Source: an uncultured Bacilli bacterium (GTDB taxonomy: Bacteria; Bacillota_I; Bacilli_A; RF39; UBA660). Taken from it: a DNA stretch of 40,826 bases. Shown here one piece after another: positions 1 through 7,684 of this stretch; position 1 is the stretch's first letter, and each line of letters starts with the position of its first letter. A program made the position numbers and the translations under genes. The notes under the pieces were generated by a model. That model saw only the letters and a list, made by a program, of their open reading frames with translations, ran no database searches and was not told where the DNA came from. The stretch lies in assembly GCA_944372055.1 (NCBI GenBank), contig CALVYF010000009.1, positions 1 to 40,826 on the forward strand. The letters run 5' to 3'.

Positions 1-185
1 CTCTTTTTATGAGGTTTATCAGGTGTATAACCAGATTCATACATAGAATATAAAATACGTCTATGAACAGGCTTTAAACCATCCCTTAAGTCAGGTAAAG
101 CACGCGATACAATAACACTCATAGAATATTCAAGGAAAGAATCCCTTACTTCATTAACTATATTATTTTGTTCTAATTTATCCAT
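1..185 (-). CDS. gyrA: DNA gyrase subunit A (N-terminal fragment, runs off window)
   Basis: Only the first 61 or so codons are inside the window; the gene continues past base 1. The protein begins [20 protein letters not shown] and continues with the type IIA topoisomerase A-subunit signature [20 protein letters not shown] followed by [12 protein letters not shown]. The catalytic tyrosine lies outside the window. A strong ribosome-binding site (GGGAGGTAG on the minus strand) lies in the 14-base gap after the gyrB stop, so gyrB and gyrA form one unit. Sequence alone could also fit ParC, but the position after gyrB, in the recF-gyrB-gyrA order of Bacilli origins, favours GyrA. GyrA cuts and rejoins DNA during ATP-driven negative supercoiling with GyrB. 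Confidence 0.93.
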   Translation of the reverse strand, partial: MDKLEQNNIVNEVRDSFLEYSMSVIVSRALPDLRDGLKPVHRRILYSMYESGYTPDKPHKK

Positions 186-199
186 CTCTTCCTACCTCC

Positions 200-2128
200 C
201 TAAATATCCAAATTCTGTACATAAACAGCATTTTCCTCAATAAATTCACGTCTAGGGCCAACCTCTTCTCCCATTAATTTAGAGAATGTTTCATCAGCAG
301 CCATAGTATCTTCAACAGTTATCTGACGTAACACACGTTTTTCAATATCCATAGTAGTCTCATTTAACTCTTCAGCATCCATCTCTCCTAAACCTTTCAT
401 ACGCATAATATCATACTTTGTATTTGGAGAAAGTGTTGCTAAATACTCATCTCTTTCTTGTTCATTAAGCACATACTTAATATTTTTACCATGTTTAATA
501 ACAAACAATGGTGGTTGAGCAGCATATACATGCCCTGCCTCAACAATTGGTCTAAAGAAACGATAGAATAAAGTAAGCAACAATACACGAATATGAGACC
601 CATCAACATCAGCATCTGTCATAATAATAATTTTGTCATATCTTAACTTACTTAAATCAAAATCATCGCCAATACCAGTTCCAAAAGCTGTAATAATAGT
701 ACGTATTTCTTCATTAGCAAGAGCTCTATCAAGTCTAGCTTTCTCAACATTCAAAATCTTACCACGTAAAGGTAAAATTGCCTGCCTCATACTATCTCTA
801 CCTTTAATAGCAGAACCACCTGCAGAATCTCCTTCGACTAAGAATATTTCACATTCAGAAGGATCCTTACTCTTACAATCAGAAAGTTTACCATAGAAAT
901 TAGTAATATCTAAATCTCCTTTTCTACGAGTTAACTCTCTAGCCCTTTTTGCTGCTACTCTAGCACGAGAAGCTGTCATACTTTTTTCAATAATAATCCT
1001 AGCTTGATCTGGATTTTCCATCAAAAATCTTTCAAAAGCAGCCGAGAAAATACGATCTGAAATACCTCTACACTCACTATTTCCAAGCTTTGTCTTTGTT
1101 TGACCTTCAAATTGAGGATTTGGATGTTTAATAGAAACTATCATAGTAAGACCTTCTTTAACATCATCCCCTGTTAAAGAATCATCATTATTTTTTAATA
1201 ATCCATTACTAGTAGCATATTTATTCAAAATACGTGTTAAAGCACGTCTTACCCCATCTTCATGAGTACCTCCTTCTGGAGTATTGATGTTATTAACAAA
1301 TGAATAAATACTAGAATTATAACTTTCATTATATTGCAAAGCAACTTCCAATGAAATATCATTTTCAATGCCCATACAATCAATAATAGTCTCATGAATA
1401 GGTTTCTTATCCTTATTTAACATCGCTACATATTCACTAATTCCTCCTTCATAACAGAAAGAATCAGATTTATCATCTTCTCTTAAATCATATAAACTAA
1501 TTCTCAAGCCACGATTTAAAAAAGCAAGTTCACGAAGTCTAGTTTTTAAAATCTCATAATCAAAAATAGTAGTTTCCTCAAAAATATCTGGATCAGGTTT
1601 AAAAGTAACGGTAGTACCTGTTCTATCATCATCACAACTATCAATTATCTTTAAATCTTCTTCTGCATGTCCTCCATTAACATAACGTTGATAATAAACA
1701 TTGCCATTCTTATAAACTCTAACTTCCATCCATTCAGATAAAGCATTTACAACACTAGCTCCTACTCCATGAAGACCACCGGATACCTTATATCCTCCTC
1801 CACCGAATTTTCCACCAGCATGTAATACTGTATATACTGTTTCTACAGTACTTTTTCCAGTTTTTGGATGGATTTCCACAGGTACTCCACGACCATTATC
1901 CTTAACTGTAATTGTATTTTCTTTACCAACTTCAACTTCAATATGAGTACAATATCCTGCTAATGCTTCATCAATCGCATTATCAACAATTTCCCATACT
2001 AAATGATGTAATCCTCTAGCACTAGTAGTACCAATATACATACCTGGTCTTTTTCGAACTGCCTCTAATCCTTCCAAAACTTGAATGGCTGAGGAATCAT
2101 ATTCTTTTTCTACTTTTTCTTCATTCAT
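200..2128 (-). CDS. gyrB: DNA gyrase subunit B
   Basis: ATPase subunit of gyrase, 642 residues, a normal length for Gram-positive GyrB. The GHKL ATPase signature [14 protein letters not shown] lies near residues 45-58 and the glycine-rich [14 protein letters not shown] near 120. The TOPRIM half carries EGDSAGGSA near residue 430, [13 protein letters not shown] near 451 and the metal-binding DADVDGSH near 505. The C-terminus has the [15 protein letters not shown] block shared by GyrB and ParE. The ATG start gives the typical opening with [20 protein letters not shown]. It starts 9 bases after the recF stop, which indicates a recF-gyrB-gyrA operon read from the promoter near 3316. GyrB rather than ParE is chosen from gene context. 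Confidence 0.97.
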   Translation of the reverse strand: MNEEKVEKEYDSSAIQVLEGLEAVRKRPGMYIGTTSARGLHHLVWEIVDNAIDEALAGYCTHIEVEVGKENTITVKDNGRGVPVEIHPKTGKSTVETVYTVLHAGGKFGGGGYKVSGGLHGVGASVVNALSEWMEVRVYKNGNVYYQRYVNGGHAEEDLKIIDSCDDDRTGTTVTFKPDPDIFEETTIFDYEILKTRLRELAFLNRGLRISLYDLREDDKSDSFCYEGGISEYVAMLNKDKKPIHETIIDCMGIENDISLEVALQYNESYNSSIYSFVNNINTPEGGTHEDGVRRALTRILNKYATSNGLLKNNDDSLTGDDVKEGLTMIVSIKHPNPQFEGQTKTKLGNSECRGISDRIFSAAFERFLMENPDQARIIIEKSMTASRARVAAKRARELTRRKGDLDITNFYGKLSDCKSKDPSECEIFLVEGDSAGGSAIKGRDSMRQAILPLRGKILNVEKARLDRALANEEIRTIITAFGTGIGDDFDLSKLRYDKIIIMTDADVDGSHIRVLLLTLFYRFFRPIVEAGHVYAAQPPLFVIKHGKNIKYVLNEQERDEYLATLSPNTKYDIMRMKGLGEMDAEELNETTMDIEKRVLRQITVEDTMAADETFSKLMGEEVGPRREFIEENAVYVQNLDI

Positions 2129-2137
2129 ATATAATAC

Positions 2138-3247
2138 CTACTTTCTCTCAACTTTTCCATTTTTCACGTTGTATATATAAGCATCCGCTAAATACTTCTT
2201 ATTTATATTTTTTAAATCAGTAGTTGTAATAACACTCTGAATACCAGTATGAATTAACTTTAAAAGTCGATTTCTCTTTTTTAAATCCAATTCGCTAAAT
2301 ATATCATCCAAAAGAAGTACAGGTTTAGTTTTCAAAATATCTTCAAAAATTGGAATTTCAGCCAACTTATAAGCAAGTATAGCTGTTTTTTGCTGCCCTT
2401 GAGAGCCAAAATACTTCAAATCTTTACCACAAAAGACAAAAGAAAAATCATCACGATGCGGTCCTACAAGAGTCATGCCGTAATTCAATTCCTTCTTATA
2501 ATTCTTTTTATAATAATGTTTTAAACATTTACGAATACTTTCAGTATCATAAGAAGATAACTCTATATTTGGTTGATATTCTACTACTAATCCAACTTCT
2601 CCATTAATATCTTTATAATAAGTATTTATTGTTTGATTAACGAAATCTAAATATTCTTTTCTTTTTTGATAAATAAATACTGCTTTTTCTATTAATTTAT
2701 CAGTAATAATATCTAAATAACTAGAATCTGCTATAGAATTTTGAAATAATACTTTTAAATACTCATTTCTTGTTCTAAGTAACTTATTATACTCATTATA
2801 AACATTTAAATAAACTTTAGAAATTTGCGAAAGCTGTATGTTTAATAGGTTTCGACGTACACTTGGAGATCCCTTAATAATCTCCAAATCATCAGGTGAA
2901 AACACAATAATATTTAAATTAGAAATATAATCAGCAACTTTTCTAATTTCAGTTTGATTCACAAACAATTTCTTTTCATTTTCAGCCATATCTATTTCCA
3001 ACTTAGATATTATTTTATCTTTCTGAATAACTCCTTTAATTTTTGCTTTCTTTTTATCAAACATAATAACATTAGGATGAACACCTAATCGGTGAGATTT
3101 TGTAAGAGCTAAAAAAGTAATTGCCTCCAAAATATTTGTCTTTCCCTGTGCATTATCTCCGACAAAAATATTCATACCTTCACCTAATTTTATAGATAAA
3201 GTTGAATAATTTCTAAAATTTAATAGATTTAATTTAGTGATTTTCAA
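2138..3247 (-). CDS. recF: DNA replication and repair protein RecF
   Basis: SMC-like ATPase that helps load RecA at single-strand gaps, 369 residues. The opening MKITKLNLLNFRNYSTLSIK matches the family, with Walker A GDNAQGKTN near residue 30, the GSQGQQKTAILAYKLAE signature region near 285 and Walker B PVLLLDDIFSELD near 310. The start codon is TTG and has no Shine-Dalgarno sequence of its own. It overlaps the stop of a short upstream reading frame that does have one, so translation may be coupled. In Bacillus, yaaA (RlbA) sits between dnaN and recF; here comK and a kinase gene occupy that place. recF appears to have its own promoter near 3316. Confidence 0.95.
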   Translation of the reverse strand: MKITKLNLLNFRNYSTLSIKLGEGMNIFVGDNAQGKTNILEAITFLALTKSHRLGVHPNVIMFDKKKAKIKGVIQKDKIISKLEIDMAENEKKLFVNQTEIRKVADYISNLNIIVFSPDDLEIIKGSPSVRRNLLNIQLSQISKVYLNVYNEYNKLLRTRNEYLKVLFQNSIADSSYLDIITDKLIEKAVFIYQKRKEYLDFVNQTINTYYKDINGEVGLVVEYQPNIELSSYDTESIRKCLKHYYKKNYKKELNYGMTLVGPHRDDFSFVFCGKDLKYFGSQGQQKTAILAYKLAEIPIFEDILKTKPVLLLDDIFSELDLKKRNRLLKLIHTGIQSVITTTDLKNINKKYLADAYIYNVKNGKVERK

Positions 3248-3270
3248 TCAGACTTAAAAAAAAGACCCAT
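3244..3270 (-). CDS. Possible 8-codon leader peptide upstream of recF
   Basis: On the minus strand an ATG at 3270 follows a good Shine-Dalgarno sequence (AGGTGA, five bases upstream) and opens a frame reading MGLFFKSD. Its TGA stop overlaps the TTG start of recF by two bases. The frame includes a run of eight T. Because recF has no ribosome site of its own, the leader could deliver ribosomes by reinitiation. No single indel in the T run joins the two frames, because a stop arises at once. This is a reading of layout only; expression is not shown. Confidence 0.3.
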   Translation of the reverse strand: MGLFFKSD

Positions 3271-3315
3271 ATAATCACCTATCCCCTACTTCGGTATTCC
3301 TATACATACATATAT

Positions 3316-3324
3316 ATTATAGCA
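3316..3324 (-). promoter_or_regulatory. Extended -10 promoter for recF-gyrB-gyrA
   Basis: On the minus strand this reads TGCTATAAT, a consensus extended -10 element, about 70 bases upstream of recF. The -35 region is poor, as is common for extended -10 promoters. It separates recF-gyrB-gyrA from the upstream comK gene. Confidence 0.6.
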
Positions 3325-3370
3325 TAAAACAGCCAAATAAGATAGGAAAAAGTGATTTTATGGATACTTT

Positions 3371-3820
3371 TTATAAGTTGGATTTTCTCTTTCTCATCAT
3401 AAAGTCCAATCTAGATGCTCTAGATATCTGATTTTCTAAAGTACGATAAGAAACTGGTACTATAATTTCCCTATTATTATCAAATATAACCTTAGTATTA
3501 ATACTATCAATTTTTTCAAAAGATTTTACTCTCTTTAGAGAAATCCAAATACACTCTTCAGATTTTGGAGATGTCGTTGGAAAAACAATTAAATTATCTG
3601 TATCTTCAACGATAACAGGAACTTTATATTCCGCACCTAATATAGCTTTAGCGCTATCTTTTCTCCCTTCATAAGTACTACCAAAGTATTTGCAACTTTC
3701 TTCCATTATCTGAAATGGACTTTGATGAATCAGAAAACGCTCCTCATCTTCATAAATCAAACTTTCATCGATTTCATTAGGCACAATAGCTAATGTTCCT
3801 TTATTAATTTCATATTCCAT
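3371..3820 (-). CDS. comK: ComK-family competence transcription factor, short form
   Basis: 149 residues. It aligns with Bacillus subtilis ComK (as remembered, 192 residues) along most of its length: YEINKGTLAIVPNEID matches YEVNGATIAVLPEEID, PFQIMEESCKYFGSTYEGRK matches PLQIVDRSCRFFGSSYAGRK, and a FPT...WIS block near residue 85 is shared, as is SYRTLENQISR. ComK binds AT-rich K-boxes and turns on DNA-uptake genes. The ATG at 3820 is chosen because GGAGGGGG lies just upstream; an upstream in-frame ATG has no ribosome site. The protein ends in RKRKSNL, about 40 residues earlier than B. subtilis ComK, so the C-terminal segment used for MecA/ClpC recognition is missing. It lies between dnaN and recF, divergent from a kinase gene. 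Family membership is well supported; a role in competence is inference. Confidence 0.85.
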   Translation of the reverse strand: MEYEINKGTLAIVPNEIDESLIYEDEERFLIHQSPFQIMEESCKYFGSTYEGRKDSAKAILGAEYKVPVIVEDTDNLIVFPTTSPKSEECIWISLKRVKSFEKIDSINTKVIFDNNREIIVPVSYRTLENQISRASRLDFMMRKRKSNL

Positions 3821-3955
3821 AATATTCCCCCTCCTAAACATGAAATTGCTACTAGAATACCAAACTAAAATGTCTATTTTTGTCACAATTTAGATTGTAT
3901 TCTACTTGTATTATTAACAATAATTTTATAAAATTTAAAAAAAAGGAGAAAGTAA

Positions 3956-4516
3956 ATGACAAATATTTTTATTTTAGGAGTATCAAGAACTGGAAAAAGT
4001 ACTATTACAAAAAAAATAATGGAAGAATTTCCTTACTATAAAGTAATTCCATTAGATATAATCATAAATGCTTATAAAAAAACATTTAATGATAAACAAA
4101 TAGGATATAGTAAAGAATATATAAAAGAAAACAAGCTAGCATTATTTATAGAAAATATCATTAATCAATATTTTGATGAAAATGACCCACCATTTATAAT
4201 TGAGGGGGATTCTATTTTACCAGAAGAATATCATAAATATTTCGAACAAGGGGATAATCTATGCATTTTCCTAATAAATTCAAAAACATCTGAAGAAAAA
4301 GTGGCTGACTGTAGACAATATGATAATAAAAAAGACTGGTCCACTCGATGTACCGATCAAGAACTACTAAAACACTTTGAAGAAGATAACAAAATACAAG
4401 AAATAATTATAAAACAAGCAAAAAAGTATAATTATCCAATCATAGATGTATCAAAGAATAGACAAGAAAAATTAGAAGATACGTATCAAAAAATAAAATC
4501 AAAAATAAAAAAATAA
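3956..4516 (+). CDS. Small P-loop kinase-like NTPase, function unknown
   Basis: 186 residues starting MTNIFILGVSRTGKSTITKK, a clear Walker A motif (GVSRTGKST, residues 8-16) at the N-terminus, as in adenylate, shikimate and uridine kinase-like folds. A hydrophobic strand ending in an acidic residue, PPFIIEGDSIL near residue 80, may be the Walker B or substrate strand. A CRQYDNKKDWSTRC stretch near residue 120 may be a lid. No diagnostic substrate motif is recognised. The ribosome site AAAAGGAGAAAGTAA precedes the ATG. It is the only plus-strand gene left of the origin, so it faces the replication fork, and it shares a 135-base divergent region with comK. Its stop codon is inside a bidirectional terminator shared with dnaN. 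Confidence 0.75.
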   Translation: MTNIFILGVSRTGKSTITKKIMEEFPYYKVIPLDIIINAYKKTFNDKQIGYSKEYIKENKLALFIENIINQYFDENDPPFIIEGDSILPEEYHKYFEQGDNLCIFLINSKTSEEKVADCRQYDNKKDWSTRCTDQELLKHFEEDNKIQEIIIKQAKKYNYPIIDVSKNRQEKLEDTYQKIKSKIKK

Positions 4517-4544
4517 AGAATCCACAAAATCTGTGAATTCTTTT
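4515..4544. terminator. Bidirectional terminator between kinase gene and dnaN
   Basis: A 12-bp stem, AAAGAATCCACA (4515-4526) with TGTGAATTCTTT (4532-4543), closes a 5-base loop, with A runs on the left and T runs on the right. It overlaps the stop codons of both convergent genes. The arms also resemble weak DnaA boxes in inverted orientation. Confidence 0.75.
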
Positions 4545-5670
4545 AATATGTACGAATTGGTAAAACTAACTGCGTTAATGTTTCATCTTCACTGGATTTA
4601 ATTAAAATAGGCTTAATTTCACCAACAAAATGAATATCAACAGTTTCTGTGGAGAAACTCTTTAATGCTTCCATCATATATTTAGCACTAAATGAAATCT
4701 TGATATCTTCATTATTATTTTTAGTAATAGGCATCTTTTCTTCTACCCTACCAATTTCTACAGAAGAACTTTTTAATATTAACATATCCCCATTAGTTTC
4801 CAATGTAACGATATTTTTCTCTTTATCACTAGTTAATATACTAACACGATCAATTACGTCGTAGAAGGCATTTAAATTGGTGCTAACGACCAAGTAAGAA
4901 TCATCTGGTAATAAATTAGATGTATTAGGATATGTACCATTAATTAAACGAGATTCAAATTTTAAATTACCAGTCTTAAATAAAATCTTATTATTAAAGA
5001 TATGTAATTCAATATCCCCATCTTCTTCATCAATAATTCTAGAAAATTCTAAAATATTATGACTAGGAATAACAATATTATAATTTTCTTCACTAGCACT
5101 ATCTAATTTAACAACTTTTCTTGCCAAACGATAAGAGTCTGTAGAATTACACTCTAATACATCCCCTACTATATTAAAATTAATACCAGTAAGAACAGGT
5201 TTACTTTCTTCGTTAGAAGAAGCAAAAGCAGTTTGATTAACGATATCTTTAAATACAGAAGCTTTAATATGTACTTTCTTTTTACTTTCTTCTAATCCGA
5301 TATTAGGATATTCGCTTTCACTAATACCATTTAAATTAAATTCACTGTTCTCTGTATAAATTAATATTTTTAGTTCATCTACTACTTCTATATTAATATA
5401 TTTATCTGGTAATTTACGTACTATATCTAATATATATTTTCCTTGAATAATAATACTACCTTCATGTTCTACTTTAAAATCTTCTTCATTAGTAGATTCA
5501 ATCATAGTTTGTATAGTAATATCATTATCACTTGCTGTTAATGTTAACTTTTTCTTTTTTAATTCAAATTTTATACCTGCAAGTACAGGAATAAGATTTT
5601 TAGTAGAAATAGCTTTAGATACCTTATTAAGTGCATTTAATAATAAATCTTTTTTAATTGTTAATTTCAT
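4543..5670 (-). CDS. dnaN: DNA polymerase III beta subunit (sliding clamp)
   Basis: 375 residues, the usual clamp length. The opening MKLTIKKDLLLNALNKVSKA and the C-terminal LTQLVLPIRTY are typical of DnaN. Inside are the domain-2 block TGINFNIVGDVLECNSTDSY near residue 165 and the SRLINGTYPNTSNLLP segment near 240. The clamp encircles DNA and tethers the polymerase, ligase and mismatch-repair proteins. It follows dnaA on the same strand after a 133-base gap that holds DnaA boxes. The ribosome site AAGGAATATAA precedes the ATG. It ends on a shared terminator, so it is probably co-transcribed with dnaA and not with recF. Confidence 0.97.
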   Translation of the reverse strand: MKLTIKKDLLLNALNKVSKAISTKNLIPVLAGIKFELKKKKLTLTASDNDITIQTMIESTNEEDFKVEHEGSIIIQGKYILDIVRKLPDKYINIEVVDELKILIYTENSEFNLNGISESEYPNIGLEESKKKVHIKASVFKDIVNQTAFASSNEESKPVLTGINFNIVGDVLECNSTDSYRLARKVVKLDSASEENYNIVIPSHNILEFSRIIDEEDGDIELHIFNNKILFKTGNLKFESRLINGTYPNTSNLLPDDSYLVVSTNLNAFYDVIDRVSILTSDKEKNIVTLETNGDMLILKSSSVEIGRVEEKMPITKNNNEDIKISFSAKYMMEALKSFSTETVDIHFVGEIKPILIKSSEDETLTQLVLPIRTY

Positions 5671-5810
5671 TTATATTCCTTCTTTCTTTTTTTTGTTTTT
5701 ATTATTATTACTGTGGAAAAAGTGAAAAACTATAATTTTATCAAGTTCTACAATGATTTTATCATATTTTTCATTGTGGAAAAAGAAAAGTTTAGCACTT
5801 TTTTTACACA
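5671..5810. other. oriC: oriC, dnaA-dnaN part (DnaA boxes and AT-rich unwinding region)
   Basis: This gap holds two perfectly conserved TGTGGAAAA sites (5712-5720 and 5775-5783) in one orientation and TTTTACACA (5802-5810) in the other, all matching the relaxed DnaA-box pattern TTWTNCACA. The 63 bases between the first two are nearly pure A/T and contain ATTTTATCA twice (5735-5743 and 5756-5764), 21 bases apart, that is, two helical turns. Directly next to the 5712 box is an ATT trinucleotide run (5700-5711), which may be a DnaA-trio-like unwinding element. Position between dnaA and dnaN matches the unwinding site of B. subtilis. Confidence 0.8.
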
Positions 5811-7195
5811 ACCCCTATATCCTTTTTCAACTTTTCTATAATATTAGCTAAATCTTTATTAACTGCAATTTCTTTTTCAATTTTTTCTACTGAGTGCATT
5901 ACGGTAGTATGATCTTTTCCACCAAATTCTGTTCCTATTTTAGGAAAAGATTCATTTGTCATAGTTCTACAGAGGTACATTGCAATCTGCCGTGGAAAAG
6001 AAATATTAGAACTCCTCTTTTTACTTCTAATATCTTCAACAGAAATCTGGAAATATTCTGATACAATCTTTTGTATTCTTTGAATATCGTTCTTCTCACC
6101 CATTCCTTTACTAATAAAGTCTTTTAGCGCTTCAATTGCTAAATCCAAAGTGATTTCTGCACCACCCATAATAGTAGAATAGGCAATCAATCTAGTAATA
6201 GAGCCTTCTAATTGTCTAACATCAGTCCCAATATTCGAAGCAATATACTCTACTACATCATCTGGAATTTCTTTTTCAAAGTTACCAGCAATAATTTTTT
6301 TCTTTAAGATTTCAGTTCTAAGAGCAAAATCAGGTGGAAAGATATTGACTGTTAATCCCCAGCAAAACCTTGTTCTTAAACGATCTTCTAATAGTTTCAA
6401 ATCATCAGGAGACCTATCCGAAGATATAATTATCTGTTTGCTATCATTATAGAGACTATTAAATGTGTGGAAAAATTCTTGTTGTGTTTGTGTAGCTCCT
6501 CCTAAAAATTGTATATCATCAATAATAAGTACATCTATATTTCTATATTTATTCTTAAAGAAGTCAACATAATTAAAATTAGTCCCCTTCTCGTCTTTCT
6601 TATTAATTCCAATAAAATCTTGAATGAATTGATCAGAAGTAACATAGAGCACTCGTCGATTACTATTTTCCGTTATATAATTTCCAATTGCATGCATTAA
6701 ATGAGTTTTTCCTAATCCACTATTTCCATAAATAAATAACGGATTGTACATATTACCAGGATTTTCAGCAACAGATAGCGCGGCTGCATGTGCAAATTTA
6801 TTACTATTACCAACAATAAAGTTATCAAAAGTATATTTACTCTTTAAATTTGATTGAACTTGATTATGGGGAACCCCACTTACTTCTTCTATATTTTGTG
6901 GTAAATCTTCTTCTAGAACACTATTAGTTTTTTCCTCTTCTTCTTCAATTTCTTCTTTCAATAAGAAAATAAGTTCAAAATTTGTTCCAGTAATATTATT
7001 TAGATGATTAAGAATCAATTCTGAATAATTATCTGCCAAATGTTTTTTATGAATAGGCATTGGTACAATAATATAAGCCTTTCCATTATCTAATTTATAT
7101 AATTGTGTATCTTTAAACCAAGTATCAAAAGAAAGAGAGGTCAAATTATCTTTTACTTCAGTTAGAAATTTAGACCACAAAATATCCACATTCAT
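5804..7195 (-). CDS. dnaA: Chromosomal replication initiator protein DnaA
   Basis: 463 residues. Domain I starts at WSKFLTEVKDNLTSLSFDTW. An acidic linker (EEEIEEEEEKTN) is domain II. The AAA+ domain has Walker A GNSGLGKTH near residue 156 and Walker B DVLIIDDIQFL near 217. The DNA-binding domain IV ends with the GKDHTTVMHSVEKIE signature near 422. The ATG at 7195 is chosen over longer in-frame starts because it gives the family opening and has GGGGAG upstream; the upstream extension would be encoded by the A-rich origin. DnaA binds boxes on both sides of its gene, opens oriC and loads DnaB. A box-like TGTGAAAAA overlaps the promoter, so self-repression is likely. Confidence 0.97.
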   Translation of the reverse strand: MNVDILWSKFLTEVKDNLTSLSFDTWFKDTQLYKLDNGKAYIIVPMPIHKKHLADNYSELILNHLNNITGTNFELIFLLKEEIEEEEEKTNSVLEEDLPQNIEEVSGVPHNQVQSNLKSKYTFDNFIVGNSNKFAHAAALSVAENPGNMYNPLFIYGNSGLGKTHLMHAIGNYITENSNRRVLYVTSDQFIQDFIGINKKDEKGTNFNYVDFFKNKYRNIDVLIIDDIQFLGGATQTQQEFFHTFNSLYNDSKQIIISSDRSPDDLKLLEDRLRTRFCWGLTVNIFPPDFALRTEILKKKIIAGNFEKEIPDDVVEYIASNIGTDVRQLEGSITRLIAYSTIMGGAEITLDLAIEALKDFISKGMGEKNDIQRIQKIVSEYFQISVEDIRSKKRSSNISFPRQIAMYLCRTMTNESFPKIGTEFGGKDHTTVMHSVEKIEKEIAVNKDLANIIEKLKKDIGVV

Positions 7196-7219
7196 TCGAC
7201 CATCTCCCCACAAGTAAAA

Positions 7220-7228
7220 ATTATACCA
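7220..7228 (-). promoter_or_regulatory. Promoter of dnaA
   Basis: The minus strand reads TGGTATAAT, an extended -10 element about 25 bases upstream of the dnaA start. A DnaA-box-like site at 7245-7253 covers the -35 region, which would allow repression by DnaA itself. Confidence 0.55.
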
Positions 7229-7260
7229 ATAGTTTAGCTCAATTTGTGAAAAAAAGAAAG

Positions 7261-7279
7261 AAAAAAAAAAAAAAAAAAA
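7261..7279 (+). repeat. 19-base A homopolymer in oriC
   Basis: An uninterrupted run of 19 A, preceded by further A-rich sequence from 7249. Its length may be unreliable in short-read data. It lies between the dnaA promoter and the main DnaA-box cluster and should be strongly bent or stiff DNA. Confidence 0.9.
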
Positions 7280-7451
7280 GAAATCACAGAATATCCACAA
7301 AATAATTCACAACTAAAAATATTATAAAATAAAGAAAAAAAAAGTATTTCCACATTTTCCACAGATTTTTTATAACAACGGTGTAAAATCAAATCCACAG
7401 CATTGTGGAAAATGGGGAAACCATAAAAACCCTTAAATTTGTAAGTTATGA

Positions 7452-7481
7452 TTGACAAAATCACAATCTTATTATTATAAT
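7452..7481 (+). promoter_or_regulatory. Strong promoter of rpmH
   Basis: TTGACA (7452-7457), an 18-base spacer and TATAAT (7476-7481) give a consensus sigma-A promoter. It lies 33 bases before the rpmH start and about 40 bases from the nearest DnaA box. Confidence 0.85.
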
Positions 7482-7513
7482 AATGTAGATTTATGTCTGG
7501 AGGTGGAGAGAAG

Positions 7514-7636
7514 ATGAAAAGAACATATCAACCAAACAATCGTAAAAAATCAAAAAGATTAGGATTTTTCGCACGTAAGAAAACAAACATTTTAAATCGT
7601 CGTCGTCGCAAAGGACGTAAAAGACTTTGTAAATAA
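7514..7636 (+). CDS. rpmH: 50S ribosomal protein L34
   Basis: A 40-residue basic protein beginning MKRTYQPNNRKKSKRLGFFA and ending RRRRKGRKRLCK, the L34 pattern, encoded immediately right of the origin as in nearly all bacteria. The family is usually about 44 residues; here the segment between the GFxAR motif and the arginine run is three or four residues shorter. The ribosome site GGAGGTGGAGAG precedes the ATG. Expression should be high from the consensus promoter upstream, and a terminator follows that limits reading into rnpA. Confidence 0.95.
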   Translation: MKRTYQPNNRKKSKRLGFFARKKTNILNRRRRKGRKRLCK

Positions 7637-7639
7637 TTT

Positions 7640-7664
7640 ACCGCTGCTCAAACAGTGGTTTTTT
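7640..7664 (+). terminator. Terminator or attenuator between rpmH and rnpA
   Basis: ACCGCTG (7640-7646) pairs with CAGTGGT (7653-7659), one G-U pair, followed by six T. It probably lets only part of the rpmH transcription continue into rnpA, for which no separate promoter is visible. Confidence 0.75.
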
Positions 7665-7684
7665 AGTTATAAAGAGGTGATAAA

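Larger units (their letters stand above)
7182..7412. other. oriC: oriC, upstream DnaA-box cluster (dnaA-rpmH region)
   Basis: At least eight DnaA-box-like 9-mers lie here. Full matches to TTWTNCACA are TGTGAAAAA (7245), TTTTCCACA (7355) and TGTGGAAAA (7404). One-off sites are ATATCCACA (7182 and 7291), TAATTCACA (7303) and ATTTCCACA (7346); AAATCCACA (7391) has two mismatches. The pair at 7346 and 7355 is head-to-tail with no gap, and the pair at 7391 and 7404 is inverted around GCAT. Together with the dnaA-dnaN sites this gives a bipartite origin like that of B. subtilis. The 318 bases between dnaA and rpmH hold no gene. Confidence 0.85.

Noticed and set aside
633-896. Antisense open reading frame across gyrB (and similar frames opposite or within other genes)
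   Set aside because: These frames lie opposite or inside strongly conserved genes, lack ribosome sites and give low-complexity hydrophobic or serine-rich products, as expected for shadows of AT-rich genes.
3256-3263. Frameshift in an A8/T8 run joining the upstream ATG to recF
   Set aside because: Adding one base or removing two to reach the recF frame creates an immediate stop, so recF is best read from its TTG without a frameshift.
3821-3955. ComK boxes (AAAA-N5-TTTT) in the comK-kinase divergent region
   Set aside because: An AAAA-N6-TTTT-like stretch occurs near 3867, but spacing is off by one and such motifs are expected by chance in DNA this AT-rich.
4515-4543. Inverted DnaA boxes at the dnaN-kinase junction
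   Set aside because: TCCACA and TGTGAA face each other as in oriC, but both differ from the box at two or more positions and the structure is better explained as a bidirectional terminator.
7196-7300. Longer dnaA start including an F- and W-rich extension
   Set aside because: The extension would be encoded by the A/T homopolymer and promoter region of oriC; the ATG at 7195 has a ribosome site and gives the family N-terminus.
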